A DNA stretch of 64,000 bases from Pseudomonas muyukensis (GTDB taxonomy: Bacteria > Pseudomonadota > Gammaproteobacteria > Pseudomonadales > Pseudomonadaceae). How positions within the stretch are numbered: position 1 is the stretch's first letter; the number at the start of each line of letters is the position of its first letter. Below, piece by piece: positions 27,922 through 39,789 of the stretch. The notes under the pieces are model-generated. The model had not been told where the DNA came from. It searched no databases and worked only from the letters and a program-made list of their open reading frames with translations. The position numbers and the translations under genes are program-made. The DNA lies in assembly GCF_019139535.1 (NCBI RefSeq), contig NZ_CP077073.1, positions 4,368,501-4,432,500 on the forward strand, in the 5' to 3' direction.

Positions 27922-28114
27922 ATCCAATCCGTTAACCAATGAAGTAAATGGCGATCCAGGCATTATACGGGGCCGATGCGACAGAACCAGTAGGGCTGCA
28001 TGGCCGGACGCAGTCGCGCGCATGGGCGCTGCGGCAATCTGCCGGGCGCGGATCACTGGCAAATGCCGCGCGGTCGGTTAACATGCCTGATTCATCTGTG
28101 AAACAAGGCCTCCC

Positions 28115-30229
28115 GTGTTCCCCGGCACGCCCCCCTACCCGCGCCTGCTGTTGCTGACTGCCCTGTTGGGCGGCCCGGCCGTGGCCGACGACCTGTTCAT
28201 CGACAACCAGGACCTGCCCCAGGTTCTGACCGCCACACGCTTGAAACAATCCCCGGCGGCGGTGCCGGGCAGCATGACCGTGCTCGACAGCGAGCTGATT
28301 CGCGCCAGCGGCGCCCGCGACATTCCCGAGCTGCTGCGCCTGGTGCCAGGCATGATGGTCGGCTACGGCGCTGGCAACCAGCCGACGGTCAACTACCACG
28401 GCAGCAACGTCAACGATGCCCGGCGCATGCAGGTGCTGATCGATGGCCGTTCGGTGTACCGCGCAGGCCTGGCCACGGTGGATTGGAGCGACATCCCGGT
28501 GGCCCTCGAGGACATCGAGCGCATCGAGGTGTTCCGCGGCCCCAACACCGTCAGCTACGGCGCCAATGCGCTGATGGCGGTGGTCAACATCCTCACCCGC
28601 AACCCGGCCGACAGCCATGGCACGCGGCTGAAGCTGACCCGCGGCCAGGACGGCATCAATGACTACTACGCCAGCCAAGGCTTCGGCTGGGAGGGCGGCG
28701 ACCTGCGCCTGTCGCTGTCGGGCCAGCAGGACGACGGCTTCGACCAGGACCAGTTCGGCCACGACTACCGCGACAGCCGCCGGGCCAACCGCATCAACCT
28801 AAATGCCGTGCACAGCCTGGCGCCCAACCAGACCCTGGAATGGCAACTGGCGGCCAAGGAAGGCAGCAACCAAAGGCCCTATACCTACCAGCCGGTGTTC
28901 GGCAACTACCGCGCCGGCAACGATGCCGACGTCAACGCCAAGGACTACGCCGGCTCCGTGCGCTGGAACATCGACATCAACCCCGAGCACAGCCTGTACA
29001 TCCAGGGTTCGGCGCAGCACTTCGACCGCCAGCAGGTGTGGCAAGCCTGTGACGCGGCCATCGCCTTCAGCCCGGAGCTGACCCGCATGTGGCAGCTTGA
29101 CCCGAACTTCACCGAGAAGGTCGCGCGCAACCTGTACACCGGCCATCTGCCCGCCACCAGCGACCCACAGCTCAGTGCGTTGATGGGCCAGGTGCAGGAC
29201 CAATGGGCCAACGGTGGCCGCAACACCATCTGCGGCAACGTCGACCAGAGCACCCGCGAAACCCGCTACGACCTGGAGATCCAGGACACCCTGAGCCTGA
29301 CCGACAGCCTGCGCCTGGTCAGCGGCGCCAACTTGCGCTACGACCGGGCCGACTCGCAGACCTACTTCAACGGCAGCATCGACGACCGTACCTGGCGCCT
29401 GTTCGGCCAGCTCGAATGGCGCGCCGACGAGCACTGGATCCTGCAGGGCGGCGCGATGTTCGAAGACACCCAGCTGTCCGGCAGCTCACTGACGCCGCGC
29501 CTGGCGCTGAACTACCTGATTACCCCGCGCCATGGCCTGCGCGCGGTGTATTCCGAGGCCATCCGCTCGCCGGACATGTTCGAGAACAACGTCAACTGGA
29601 GCTACACGGTCAAGAACCTCAGCCCCAACCGCTACGGCCTGCAAAACGGCGAATACTTCGTCAAGACCCGCGGCCCCGGCGACCTCGACCAGGAGCGCAT
29701 GCGCTCCCGTGAACTGGGCTACAACGGCTATTTCAGCGACCTGGACCTGAACCTCGACGTGAAGCTGTTCTACGACGAGATCACCGGGATGATCAGCGAG
29801 CCGCTGAAGAACAACCAGTTCATCGCCAGCAACGCCAACAAGGCGCGCTTCAGCGGCAGCGAGGCCCAGTTCGACTGGCGACTGAGCGCCCGCGACCGCC
29901 TGCGCCTGACCTACGCCTACGTCGACGCCTGGGCCAGCAACCCCGCCGACCGCCGCCTGAGCGCGCGCAACAGTGGCTCGGCGGGCTGGCTGCGCGACTG
30001 GGGCCAGGGTTGGTCCAGCGCCCTCTTCTACTACGGCGACGACGCGCTCAACCAATACCGCTACGAGCGCATCGACCTGCGCCTGGCCAAGCGCTTCAAG
30101 ATCCAGGGCAGCCAGCTGGAGCTGGCCGCGTTGTGGCAGCAACGCCTCGATGACGAGCCGGTGACCATCGCGCAGAACCGCTATGACAGCCGCCATCGCC
30201 TGAGCGTCAGCGCGGAGCTGGAGTTCTGA
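28115..30229 (+). CDS. TonB-dependent receptor of a receptor/binding-protein/kinase operon
   Basis: A 704-residue outer-membrane receptor. A signal peptide (LLLLTALLGGPAVADD) precedes the plug (QVLTATRLKQSPAAVPGSMT, IERIEVFRGPNTVSYGANAL). A beta barrel follows and ends in RHRLSVSAELEF with a terminal Phe. It lacks the siderophore-receptor signature and resembles BtuB/Cir-like plugs. The start is a GTG at 28115 with AAGG eight bases upstream; no in-frame ATG is available. The next gene overlaps its stop by one base (TGATG). The ligand is unknown. No Fur-like box was noticed upstream. Confidence 0.8.
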   Translation: MFPGTPPYPRLLLLTALLGGPAVADDLFIDNQDLPQVLTATRLKQSPAAVPGSMTVLDSELIRASGARDIPELLRLVPGMMVGYGAGNQPTVNYHGSNVNDARRMQVLIDGRSVYRAGLATVDWSDIPVALEDIERIEVFRGPNTVSYGANALMAVVNILTRNPADSHGTRLKLTRGQDGINDYYASQGFGWEGGDLRLSLSGQQDDGFDQDQFGHDYRDSRRANRINLNAVHSLAPNQTLEWQLAAKEGSNQRPYTYQPVFGNYRAGNDADVNAKDYAGSVRWNIDINPEHSLYIQGSAQHFDRQQVWQACDAAIAFSPELTRMWQLDPNFTEKVARNLYTGHLPATSDPQLSALMGQVQDQWANGGRNTICGNVDQSTRETRYDLEIQDTLSLTDSLRLVSGANLRYDRADSQTYFNGSIDDRTWRLFGQLEWRADEHWILQGGAMFEDTQLSGSSLTPRLALNYLITPRHGLRAVYSEAIRSPDMFENNVNWSYTVKNLSPNRYGLQNGEYFVKTRGPGDLDQERMRSRELGYNGYFSDLDLNLDVKLFYDEITGMISEPLKNNQFIASNANKARFSGSEAQFDWRLSARDRLRLTYAYVDAWASNPADRRLSARNSGSAGWLRDWGQGWSSALFYYGDDALNQYRYERIDLRLAKRFKIQGSQLELAALWQQRLDDEPVTIAQNRYDSRHRLSVSAELEF

Positions 30230-31112
30230 TGCTGCGCCTGCTGCGGCTGTTGTTGCTGTGCTTCTGGCCACTGGGTTCGCTGGCGGCCAGCGAGATCCTG
30301 CTGGTGGGCGGCGAAGACCAGCCGGGCATCCGCAGCTTCGTCGCCGCCCTGGAAAAGCGCCGGCCCCACGACCAGGTGCGCTTCCAGACCGTGGAACAGT
30401 TGCCCAGCCCAGGCAAGCTCAAGGCCGACACCCGGCTGATCCTGCTCGATCCCCCGGCCCTGGAGTGGCGCCTGAGCGAGGCCGCCGGGCCCGTGGCACT
30501 GGCCCTGCGGGTCAGCCGGGTGCAGGCCGAGCAGCGCCTGGGAAAGTCGCGCCCCGGGTTCCTCAGCCTGTTGTGGAGCGACCCGCCACTGCAGCGCCAA
30601 CTGCGCCTGGCCCGCTACCTGCTGCCAGAAGCGCGGCGCATTGGCGTGCTGTATGGCCCGCGCAGCCGCTTCCTGCTCGATGAGCTGCGCCAGGCCGCCC
30701 AGCCGCTGGGCCTGGAGATCGTCGCCCAGGACTGGCCCGACCTGCGCGACAGCCGCCCGCTGCAGCACCTGCTCAACAACAGCGACGTGCTGCTGGGCCT
30801 GGACGATCCCGACCTGTACAACTCCAAGTCGGCCAAGAACGTGCTGCTCAGCAGCTATGGCCGGCAAATGGCGCTGATCGGGCCGAATGTCGGCTTCGTC
30901 CGCGCCGGCGCCCTGGCCAGCACCTACAGCGACCAGGACGACTGGCTCGCGGTGCTCGACCAGTTGCTCGAACAAGCCCCGGCGCGCTGGCCACGCAGCC
31001 TCTACCCGGCGCATTTCGGTGTCAGCGGCAACCAGCAGGTGGCCCGTGCCCTGGGCCTGGACAGCATCGATGCGGGCGCCGCCGCCCTGGCCCTTGGCGA
31101 AGGAGCCACCCC

Positions 31113-31116
<4 letters not shown>
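30229..31116 (+). CDS. ABC-type periplasmic substrate-binding-like protein
   Basis: A 295-residue protein with a signal peptide ([19 protein letters not shown]). The fold pattern matches the ABC_sub_bind class related to TrpX/Ytf[41 protein letters not shown], then [17 protein letters not shown]. Such proteins bind small ligands in the periplasm. No permease or ATPase is encoded nearby. It overlaps both the receptor gene upstream and the kinase gene downstream (ATGA), so a role in handing a ligand to the kinase sensor domain is plausible but inferred. Confidence 0.7.
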
Positions 31117-33032
<1,916 letters not shown>

Positions 33033-33089
33033 AGTGCGGCAGTCTTAAAGACTGGACAGGACCGCCGCAGGACCTGAAAATAACATTTC

Positions 33090-33106
33090 AGTGCACACCT
33101 GTACTT
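33090..33106. promoter_or_regulatory. Candidate FabR/DesT-type operator upstream of fabA
   Basis: AGTGCACACCTGTACTT is an imperfect palindrome resembling the operators bound by TetR-type fatty-acid regulators (FabR in enterics, DesT in P. aeruginosa). Those regulators control fabAB or fabB according to the saturation state of acyl-CoA. It lies about 135 bp upstream of fabA. The consensus is quoted from memory. Confidence 0.4.
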
Positions 33107-33238
33107 CTTTTGCCAGGTGCGCTGTGACTTTCACTACAACGCAATAGTCTACCTGTAGGCTGCCGCCCCGAACGCAGAGCGATTCGGATCGGCCGGGAAG
33201 ATTCATCCCCTGCCACAGGGGGTTATTGAGGAGCTCGC

Positions 33239-33754
33239 ATGACCAAACAAAACGCCTTTACCCGGGAAGACCTGCTGCGCTGCAGTCGCGGTGAGCTGTT
33301 CGGCCCCGGTAATGCGCAACTGCCCGCCCCGAACATGCTGATGGTCGATCGCATCACCCACATCAGCGAGGAAGGCGGCAAGTTCGGCAAAGGTGAATTG
33401 GTCGCCGAGCTGGATATCAATCCGGACCTGTGGTTCTTCGCCTGCCACTTCGAAGGCGATCCGGTGATGCCGGGCTGCCTGGGCCTGGACGCCATGTGGC
33501 AGCTGGTCGGTTTCTTCCTCGGCTGGCAAGGCCTGCCGGGCCGCGGTCGCGCCCTGGGTTCGGGCGAAGTGAAGTTCTTCGGCCAGGTCCTGCCTAGCGC
33601 CAAGAAAGTCACCTACAACATTCATATCAAGCGTGTCCTCAAGGGCAAGCTGAACATGGCCATCGCCGACGGCTCGGTCAGCGTCGACGGTCGCGAGATC
33701 TACACCGCCGAAGGCCTGCGGGTCGGCGTGTTCACCTCCACTGACAATTTCTAA
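33239..33754 (+). CDS. fabA: 3-hydroxydecanoyl-ACP dehydratase/isomerase FabA
   Basis: A 171-residue bifunctional enzyme that dehydrates 3-hydroxydecanoyl-ACP and isomerises trans-2- to cis-3-decenoyl-ACP, the entry point to unsaturated fatty acids. The active site is visible as His70 and Asp84 in [29 protein letters not shown] follows, as in all FabA proteins. TTGAGGAG lies just upstream of the ATG. It is followed 11 bp later by fabB. Confidence 0.97.
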
Positions 33755-33765
33755 GGGTTATTCGC

Positions 33766-34983
33766 ATGCGCCGCGTCGTTATCACTGGTCTGGGCATCGT
33801 ATCGTGCCTGGGCAATGACAAAGCTACCGTCACCGAAAACCTGCGCAACAGCCGTCCGGGTATCCGTTACAACCCGGAATACAAGGAACAGGGGCTGCGT
33901 AGCCAGGTTTCCGGCTCCATCGACCTCAACCTCGAAGAACTGATCGACCGCAAGGTCTACCGCTTCGTCGGCCACGCTGCCGCCTACGCCTACCTGGCGA
34001 TGCAGGACGCGATCAAGGACGCCGGCCTGACCGAAGAGCAGGTCTCCAACCCGCGTACCGGCCTGGTTGCCGGCTCCGGCGGCGCCTCGACCCTGAACCA
34101 GATGGAAGCGCTGGATACCCTGCGCGAAAAAGGCGTCAAGCGTGTCGGCCCGTACCGCGTCACCCGCACCATGGGCAGCACCGTGTCGGCGTGCCTGGCC
34201 ACCCCGTTCAAGATCAAGGGCATCAACTACTCGATCTCGTCGGCCTGCGCCACCTCGGCACACTGCATCGGCACCGCCCTGGAGCAGATCCAGTGGGGCA
34301 AGCAGGACATCGTCTTCGCCGGTGGTGGTGAAGAAGAGCACTGGAGCCAGTCGTTCCTGTTCGATGCCATGGGCGCCCTGTCGACCAAGCGCAACGACAC
34401 CCCGGAACTGGCCTCGCGCGCCTACGACGCCGACCGTGACGGCTTCGTCATCGCCGGTGGCGGCGGCATGGTAGTGGTCGAGGAGCTCGAGCACGCCCTG
34501 GCCCGCGGCGCCAAGATCTACGCCGAGATCGTCGGCTATGGCGCCACCTCCGACGGCTACGACATGGTCGCCCCGAGCGGCGAAGGCGCGATCCGCTGCA
34601 TGCAGCAGGCGCTGTCCACCGTCGACACCCCGATCGACTACCTGAACACCCACGGCACCTCCACCCCGGTCGGCGACGTCGCCGAGATGAAGGGCGTGCG
34701 TGAAGTGTTCGGCGCCAAGGCACCGAAGATCAGCTCGACCAAGAGCCTGTCCGGTCACTCGCTGGGCGCCGCTGGCGTGCACGAGGCGATCTACTGCCTG
34801 CTGATGATGGAAAACGACTTCATCGCCGGCTCCGCCAACATCGACGAGCTGGACCCTGAAGTGGCCGACCTGCCGATCGTGCGCAAGACCGAAGACGCCA
34901 AGCTCACCACCGTGATGAGCAACAGCTTCGGTTTCGGCGGCACCAACGCCACCCTGGTGCTCAAGCGCTGGGAAGGCAAGTGA
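33766..34983 (+). CDS. fabB: 3-oxoacyl-ACP synthase I FabB
   Basis: A 405-residue condensing enzyme extending cis-3-decenoyl-ACP. The nucleophile Cys is in [14 protein letters not shown], and the two catalytic histidines lie in [11 protein letters not shown] and [12 protein letters not shown]. The Lys appears in TKSLSGH, and the C-terminal loop is [14 protein letters not shown]. It forms the classical fabAB operon with fabA and is followed by a strong terminator. Confidence 0.97.
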   Translation: MRRVVITGLGIVSCLGNDKATVTENLRNSRPGIRYNPEYKEQGLRSQVSGSIDLNLEELIDRKVYRFVGHAAAYAYLAMQDAIKDAGLTEEQVSNPRTGLVAGSGGASTLNQMEALDTLREKGVKRVGPYRVTRTMGSTVSACLATPFKIKGINYSISSACATSAHCIGTALEQIQWGKQDIVFAGGGEEEHWSQSFLFDAMGALSTKRNDTPELASRAYDADRDGFVIAGGGGMVVVEELEHALARGAKIYAEIVGYGATSDGYDMVAPSGEGAIRCMQQALSTVDTPIDYLNTHGTSTPVGDVAEMKGVREVFGAKAPKISSTKSLSGHSLGAAGVHEAIYCLLMMENDFIAGSANIDELDPEVADLPIVRKTEDAKLTTVMSNSFGFGGTNATLVLKRWEGK

Positions 34984-35004
34984 TCGGCTGACACGCTGAA
35001 CGAG

Positions 35005-35040
35005 AACGCCCGGACCTCAGGTCCGGGCGTTTTTGTTTGT
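35005..35040 (+). terminator. Rho-independent terminator of fabAB
   Basis: AACGCCCGGACC and GGTCCGGGCGTT form a perfect 12-bp stem with a 3-base loop, followed by TTTTTGTTTG. It lies 22 bp after the fabB stop. Confidence 0.92.
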
Positions 35041-35057
35041 GCTTCAGCCCAACTTCT

Positions 35058-35099
35058 CCCCCTGTAGGAGCGGCCTTGCCGGGCCGCTCCTACAGGGGG
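35058..35099. repeat. REP hairpin, family A (short form)
   Basis: Two 18-base arms (35058-35075 and 35082-35099) are perfect reverse complements around TTGCCG. Their core is CTGTAGGAGCGGCC. This is a compact version of the family A element with most of the internal region absent. It lies between fabB and the convergent chemoreceptor gene. Confidence 0.85.
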
Positions 35100-35111
35100 G
35101 GGTGATGAACG

Positions 35112-36737
35112 TCAAACAGAGAACCGCTGCACCAGGGTATTGAGGTCCACCGCCAGGCGTGACAGCGCCTGGCTGGCGGCGGAGGTTTGCTCGGCCCCGG
35201 CCGACGACTGATGCGCCAGGTCACGAATGGTGGTCAGGTTGCGGTCCACCTCCCGCGCCACCTGGGCCTGTTGCTCCGAGGCACTGGCAATCACCAGGTT
35301 ACGCTCGTTGATCTGGCCGATGGCCGCGGCAATCGCCTCCAGGGCATCACCCGCGGCATGGGCGCCGTCCAGGGTCGAGCGCGCCTGGGCATCGCTGTGC
35401 TGCATGCCCTGCACCGCCCGCTCGGCACCGCTGCGGATGGCGACGATCATCTGCTCGATCTCCTGGGTCGAACTTTGCGTGCGATGCGCCAGGGCCCGCA
35501 CCTCGTCGGCAACCACGGCGAAACCACGCCCGGCCTCCCCGGCCCTCGCCGCCTCGATGGCGGCATTGAGCGCCAGCAGGTTGGTCTGCTCGGCAATCGA
35601 GCCGATCACATCCAGCACCTTGCTGATGTCGTGCACCTGCTGCGCAAGCTGGCCGACCTCCTCGGCATTGCCCGCCACACCGCTGGCCAATGCCTCGATG
35701 GCGGCGACCGTGCCGCGCACCTGCTCGCGCCCTTCGCGGGCGATCTGGTCGCAGCTGCGGGACGCCTCGGAGGTGGCCACCGCATTGCTCGCCACCTCCT
35801 CCACCGCCGCGGTCATCTGGTTGACCGCCGTGGCGGCCTGCTCGATCTCCATGCTCTGTTGCTGCAGGCCGCGGGTGGCATCCTCGGTGACCGCGCTCAG
35901 TTCCTCGGAGGCTGAAGCCAACTGGCTGGCCGAATCGGAAATCCGCCCGATGGTCTCACGCAGGCTCTGCTGCATGCTCTTGAGCGCCGCCAGCAGACGT
36001 GCCGGCTCGTCATCGCCCTGCACGGTGATCTGCGGCGTCAGGTCGCCTGTGGCCACCGTTTCGGCTACCTGCAGCGACTGCCCGAGCGGGCGCACGATAC
36101 TGCGGGTCAGGGCCAGGGCCAGCACCACGGTCAAGCTCAGGGCGACCACCAGCAGCACGCCAACCCACACCTTGGCTGCGCTGTACACCGCCTCGGCCAG
36201 GTCGGTGGCGGTATTGGCCTGGTGGTTGTTCAGCTCGATCAGTTGGTTGAGGGTGCTGGTCATCTGGTCGGCCAGCTGGTTCATCTCGCCATTGACCAGT
36301 GCCGCCGCGGCATCGATGCGCCTTTCGCTGGCCAGCTGCACCACCTGGCCCTGCAAGACCATGTACTGGCGCTCCAGGCCCTGGTAGCGGTCGAACAGGC
36401 TGCGTTCCTCGGGCAGCACGATCAGCCCGTCATAGTGATTCTGCGCCTTGCTCAGCCCCCCTTTGATCTCATCGATGCGCGCGCGGTTCTGCTGCTGGGC
36501 GGCCGGGTCGGTGTTGACCAGCAGGCGCAGGGTCAAGGCGCGGATGCGCAACATGTCCTGGGTCATGCTACCCACCGAGATCACGCTGGGCAGCCAGTTG
36601 TTGTCCACCTGTTCGGACTGCTGGCGCATGTTGGTCATCTGTTGCAGGGCAAAACCACCCAGGGCCACCACCAGCAGCGCCATGATGCCGAAGCCAAGGC
36701 CAGCGCGCGGGGCGATATTCAAGCGTCTCAGGCTCAT
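35112..36737 (-). CDS. Methyl-accepting chemotaxis protein
   Basis: A 541-residue chemoreceptor. TM1 is near 15-32 ([19 protein letters not shown]). A periplasmic four-helix-bundle-like ligand domain follows, with TM2 near 182-205 ([21 protein letters not shown]), then HAMP. The signalling tip is conserved: [40 protein letters not shown]. The ATG at 36737 is preferred over in-frame starts at 36752 and 36770, since GGGAGGG and the basic N-terminus fit it best. The ligand is unknown. It stands alone. Confidence 0.9.
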   Translation of the reverse strand: MSLRRLNIAPRAGLGFGIMALLVVALGGFALQQMTNMRQQSEQVDNNWLPSVISVGSMTQDMLRIRALTLRLLVNTDPAAQQQNRARIDEIKGGLSKAQNHYDGLIVLPEERSLFDRYQGLERQYMVLQGQVVQLASERRIDAAAALVNGEMNQLADQMTSTLNQLIELNNHQANTATDLAEAVYSAAKVWVGVLLVVALSLTVVLALALTRSIVRPLGQSLQVAETVATGDLTPQITVQGDDEPARLLAALKSMQQSLRETIGRISDSASQLASASEELSAVTEDATRGLQQQSMEIEQAATAVNQMTAAVEEVASNAVATSEASRSCDQIAREGREQVRGTVAAIEALASGVAGNAEEVGQLAQQVHDISKVLDVIGSIAEQTNLLALNAAIEAARAGEAGRGFAVVADEVRALAHRTQSSTQEIEQMIVAIRSGAERAVQGMQHSDAQARSTLDGAHAAGDALEAIAAAIGQINERNLVIASASEQQAQVAREVDRNLTTIRDLAHQSSAGAEQTSAASQALSRLAVDLNTLVQRFSV

Positions 36738-36852
36738 TTCCAGGATCCCTCCCATCAGCGTTGATTCCATTGCCTAAAGAAGGTATCGGGCCATTTGGGA
36801 TTTGCGTAAGACGAAAAGGCAATATCAAAACGCTATCCGCGATTGAAAGGCG

Positions 36853-37860
36853 CTACTTCACGTTTTTTGGCAGCAGATCGAGAAAATTCCGCCGGCTCAC
36901 CTGCTCTGCCACGGCCGCAGGCAAGGCATCGAGGAAGGGATCGAAGCCGTGCAGCTGTTCGCCCAGGCTGGCGAACCGCCCGACCAGGTCGGAGCCCAGC
37001 ATGAACCGGCTCGGGAAGCGCTCGACCAGCTCGACCCAGGCCTTGCGCGGCACACCCTCGCCATCGAGCAGGTAGGGTTCGAGCACGCTCCAGGACAGAT
37101 CCACGTACAGGTTCGGGTAATCCTCCAGCAACCGGCTTAGTACCGGCAGCAGAAAATCCATCTGTTCCTGGTGGCGGTGGATCTCCAGGCTGCTGCCAGC
37201 ATGGGCCCAGATGAAGCGGGTGTGCGGATGGTTGCGCAGCGGCTCCTCGATCTCGGCCAGGTACAAGGGGTTGCGCTCGCGCTTGGAAGTGATGTTCGAG
37301 TGCAGCAGCACCGGCAGGTCGCGTTCGGCGGCCAGATGGTAGATGCGGGTCATGGCTTCGTTGTTGGCCCTGGGCGTATCACCGCTGGTCAGCGCGGTGA
37401 GGTCGTCGTGGCGAGTGAAGACTTCGCCGATGCCTTGCCACAGGCCAGGGTAGAGTTCGAGCATGCGCTCGATATGGCTGACGGCGTTCTTGTCCACCGG
37501 ATTGAAACCGCTGAGAAACGGATGGAAGCGCCGCCGCTGCTCGGCCGGCAGTTTCTCCAGGGCCGCCGCCACATACAGGTCGGTGGCGCTGTACCAGTAC
37601 GCATCGGCGTCATCACCAGCGTAATAGCGCGGGCGCTTGGGCTCATCCTCGTGCCACTTCTTGGCCACCGGGATGCCGGAGATCATCGACTGCTCGACCC
37701 CGGCTTCATCCATCGCCTTGAGCAAGGCTGGCATGCCTTCGGTTTCCTGGAAGAAATCCACATAGTGCAGGTGCGCATCGCTATAGCGGTAGTCGCGGGC
37801 GTGCACGCTGTCGAGCAGGCCCGTGCCCAACAACAGGCAGGCCAATGTGCGGGCGATCAT
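36853..37860 (-). CDS. Exported amidohydrolase family protein
   Basis: A 335-residue metal-dependent hydrolase of the amidohydrolase-2 (TIM-barrel) type. An N-terminal signal peptide (TLACLLLGTGLLDSVHA) is followed by DAHLHYVDF, the metal-binding HxH-like site. Further motifs are LLHSNIT, FIWAHAGSSLEIHR and the acidic FMLGSDLVGRF near the C-terminus. Export of an amidohydrolase-2 protein is somewhat unusual. The gene is divergent from the pirin gene, and its substrate is unknown. Confidence 0.75.
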   Translation of the reverse strand: MIARTLACLLLGTGLLDSVHARDYRYSDAHLHYVDFFQETEGMPALLKAMDEAGVEQSMISGIPVAKKWHEDEPKRPRYYAGDDADAYWYSATDLYVAAALEKLPAEQRRRFHPFLSGFNPVDKNAVSHIERMLELYPGLWQGIGEVFTRHDDLTALTSGDTPRANNEAMTRIYHLAAERDLPVLLHSNITSKRERNPLYLAEIEEPLRNHPHTRFIWAHAGSSLEIHRHQEQMDFLLPVLSRLLEDYPNLYVDLSWSVLEPYLLDGEGVPRKAWVELVERFPSRFMLGSDLVGRFASLGEQLHGFDPFLDALPAAVAEQVSRRNFLDLLPKNVK

Positions 37861-37975
37861 CTCAGGCTCCTTTGCCGATACCGTAAGAGTAGACCCGGCA
37901 CCGGCACCGACGGTTCAGCCGCGGGCCGCGAACCGCTATGCTTGCAGGCGTCACCTGCCCGCCCGGAGTTTCACC

Positions 37976-38839
37976 ATGAGCAGCCCCCTGGTCATCCGCC
38001 CACGCGCCGAGTCGGTCGAGGGCCAACCCATCCTGCGCCCGCTGCCCTCGGCCCAGTGCCGCAGCGTCGGGCCCTTCGTGTTCTTCGACCATATGCTGGA
38101 AACCGACTACGCCCCAGGCCATGGCATGGACATCCGCCAGCACCCGCACATCGGCCTGTCGACGCTTACCTATCTGTTCGAAGGGACAATCCTGCACAAG
38201 GACAGCCTCGGCTCGGCGCAGCGGGTGCTGCCGGGCGACGTCAGCTGGATGACGGCCGGCAGCGGCGTGGCACATGTCGAGCGCACGCCTGAAGACGCCC
38301 TGGCCCAAGGTTCACGCCTGCACGGGCTGCAGGTATGGCTGGCGTCGCCACGCGAACAGGAGCAAGGCGCGCCCAGCTACAGCCATCACCCGGCGGCCAG
38401 CCTGCCGGTCAGCGACAGCCTGGGGGTGCGTATCTGCATGATTGCCGGTAGCGGGTTCTGCCTGGAATCGCCGGTGCCAGTGCTGTCCCCTACCCTTTAC
38501 GCGCATGTGCGGATGCAGCCGGCAACCACGCTACAGGTACCGAACGAGCACGTGCAGCGGGCGCTGTACCTGCTTGATGGTGAGCTGATGATGAACGACG
38601 AGGATGTGGATCCGTGCAGCCTGATGCTCCTGCCGGAAGGCGAAGAGGTGACGCTGTATGCGCAGGGTGACTGCCAGCTGGTGCTGATTGGTGGCGCGCC
38701 GCTGGATGGCCCGCGGCGGATGAACTGGAACTTTGTCGCCAGTGATGCGCAGCTGATCGAACAGGCCCGGGCCAGGTGGGCTGCGGGGGATTGGCCGGTG
38801 GTGCCGGGGGAAACCTCAAGAATCGAATTGCCGCGCTGA
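37976..38839 (+). CDS. Pirin family protein
   Basis: A 287-residue bicupin. The N-terminal cupin carries the metal-ligand pattern FFDHMLETDYAPGHGMDIRQ then HPHIGLSTLTYLFEG, with DSLGSAQRVLPGDVSWMTAG and GVAHVE. The second cupin covers RALYLLDGELMMN. Bacterial pirins include quercetinases and redox-linked regulators; this one is not assigned a substrate. GGAG precedes the ATG by about eight bases. Confidence 0.85.
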   Translation: MSSPLVIRPRAESVEGQPILRPLPSAQCRSVGPFVFFDHMLETDYAPGHGMDIRQHPHIGLSTLTYLFEGTILHKDSLGSAQRVLPGDVSWMTAGSGVAHVERTPEDALAQGSRLHGLQVWLASPREQEQGAPSYSHHPAASLPVSDSLGVRICMIAGSGFCLESPVPVLSPTLYAHVRMQPATTLQVPNEHVQRALYLLDGELMMNDEDVDPCSLMLLPEGEEVTLYAQGDCQLVLIGGAPLDGPRRMNWNFVASDAQLIEQARARWAAGDWPVVPGETSRIELPR

Positions 38840-38849
38840 TTTTGGGGCT

Positions 38850-38946
38850 GCTTTGCAGCCCAACGCGACACAAGGCCGCTCCTACAGGGGGAACGCGTAA
38901 CCCTTGTAGGAGCGGCCTTGTGTCGCGTTGGGCCGCACAGCGGCCC
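38850..38946. repeat. Paired inverted REP elements, family A
   Basis: Arms of 26 bases at 38861-38886 and 38905-38930 are perfect reverse complements containing AGGAGCGGCCTTGTGTCGCG. GC-rich hairpins flank both sides. The element fills the gap between the convergent pirin and dienelactone hydrolase genes. Confidence 0.88.
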
Positions 38947-38955
38947 CATGCAAAC

Positions 38956-39681
38956 TCAGCGCTGGAACACTTCGCTCAGCAGGTTGTGCATCGAGCGGAA
39001 CGCCCGCTCGGAGGTGCGCCGGTCATACTGCATCTTGCCCGGCACGTTGGCATTCGGGTCGGTGAACGAGTGCACCGCACCGCCATAGCTGAGCAGCTGC
39101 CAGTCGACCTTGGCGGCATTCATTTCCTCTTCGAACGCCGGCAGTTGCTCCTTGGGTACCAACGGGTCGGACGCGCCATGCAGCACCAGCACCGAGCCCT
39201 TGATGCGCTTGGCGTCCTCGGGGTTCGGCGTATCCAGCGTGCCATGGAACGACACCGCCGCCTTCAGCTCGGCGCCGGTACGGGCCAACTCCAGGGCACA
39301 GCAGCCACCGAAGCAGAAACCGAAGGTGGCGACCTTGCCCGGCACCAGCCGCGCCTTCGACTGCCCCAGCAACTGCGCCAGCGCTTCGTGCATGCGCTTG
39401 CGCAGCTCGGCGCGATCGTTCTTCAGCGGCATCATTGCCGCGCCCGCCTCATCGGCATTGGCTGGGCGCACCGATTGGCCATAAAGGTCGGCGATCAGCA
39501 CCACGTAGCCTTGCTCCGCCACTTCCTTGGCGATTCGTACGGCGCCCTCGCCGATACCCATCCAGTTCGGCGCCATCACCAGGCCCGGCTGCGGCAACGC
39601 GTCCGGGGTATAGACCAGGCGGCTTTCATAGGCCTTGCCTGACAGGTGATAGACCAGCGACTCGACGATGACCTTGCTCAT
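38956..39681 (-). CDS. Dienelactone hydrolase family protein
   Basis: A 241-residue alpha/beta hydrolase with the cysteine nucleophile of the family: Cys123 in FGFCFGGCCALE. The acid is in LVLHGASDPLVP and the catalytic His in GGAVHSFTDPNA. Classical members open dienelactone in chlorocatechol degradation. Here no aromatic pathway genes are near, so the natural substrate is unknown. No signal peptide. Confidence 0.85.
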   Translation of the reverse strand: MSKVIVESLVYHLSGKAYESRLVYTPDALPQPGLVMAPNWMGIGEGAVRIAKEVAEQGYVVLIADLYGQSVRPANADEAGAAMMPLKNDRAELRKRMHEALAQLLGQSKARLVPGKVATFGFCFGGCCALELARTGAELKAAVSFHGTLDTPNPEDAKRIKGSVLVLHGASDPLVPKEQLPAFEEEMNAAKVDWQLLSYGGAVHSFTDPNANVPGKMQYDRRTSERAFRSMHNLLSEVFQR

Positions 39682-39751
39682 TCAGCTCTCCTTGGGCTTG
39701 CACGGGTCAGAACAGGATAGATGCTCCCACCGCTGCAATTTTCCTCGAATG

Positions 39752-39777
39752 AAAAAAAGCCCGCCGAAGCGGGCTTT
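39752..39777 (-). terminator. Rho-independent terminator of htpG
   Basis: Read leftward, AAAGCCCGC and GCGGGCTTT form a 9-bp stem with a 4-base loop, followed by a run of T on the minus strand. It lies just past the htpG stop at 39790. Confidence 0.88.
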
Positions 39778-39789
39778 GTCTGCGTCAGA

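Noticed and set aside
26896-28114. Fur or other known operator upstream of the TonB-receptor operon at 28115
   Set aside because: The gpsA-receptor intergenic region was read for Fur-like palindromes and none convincing was found.
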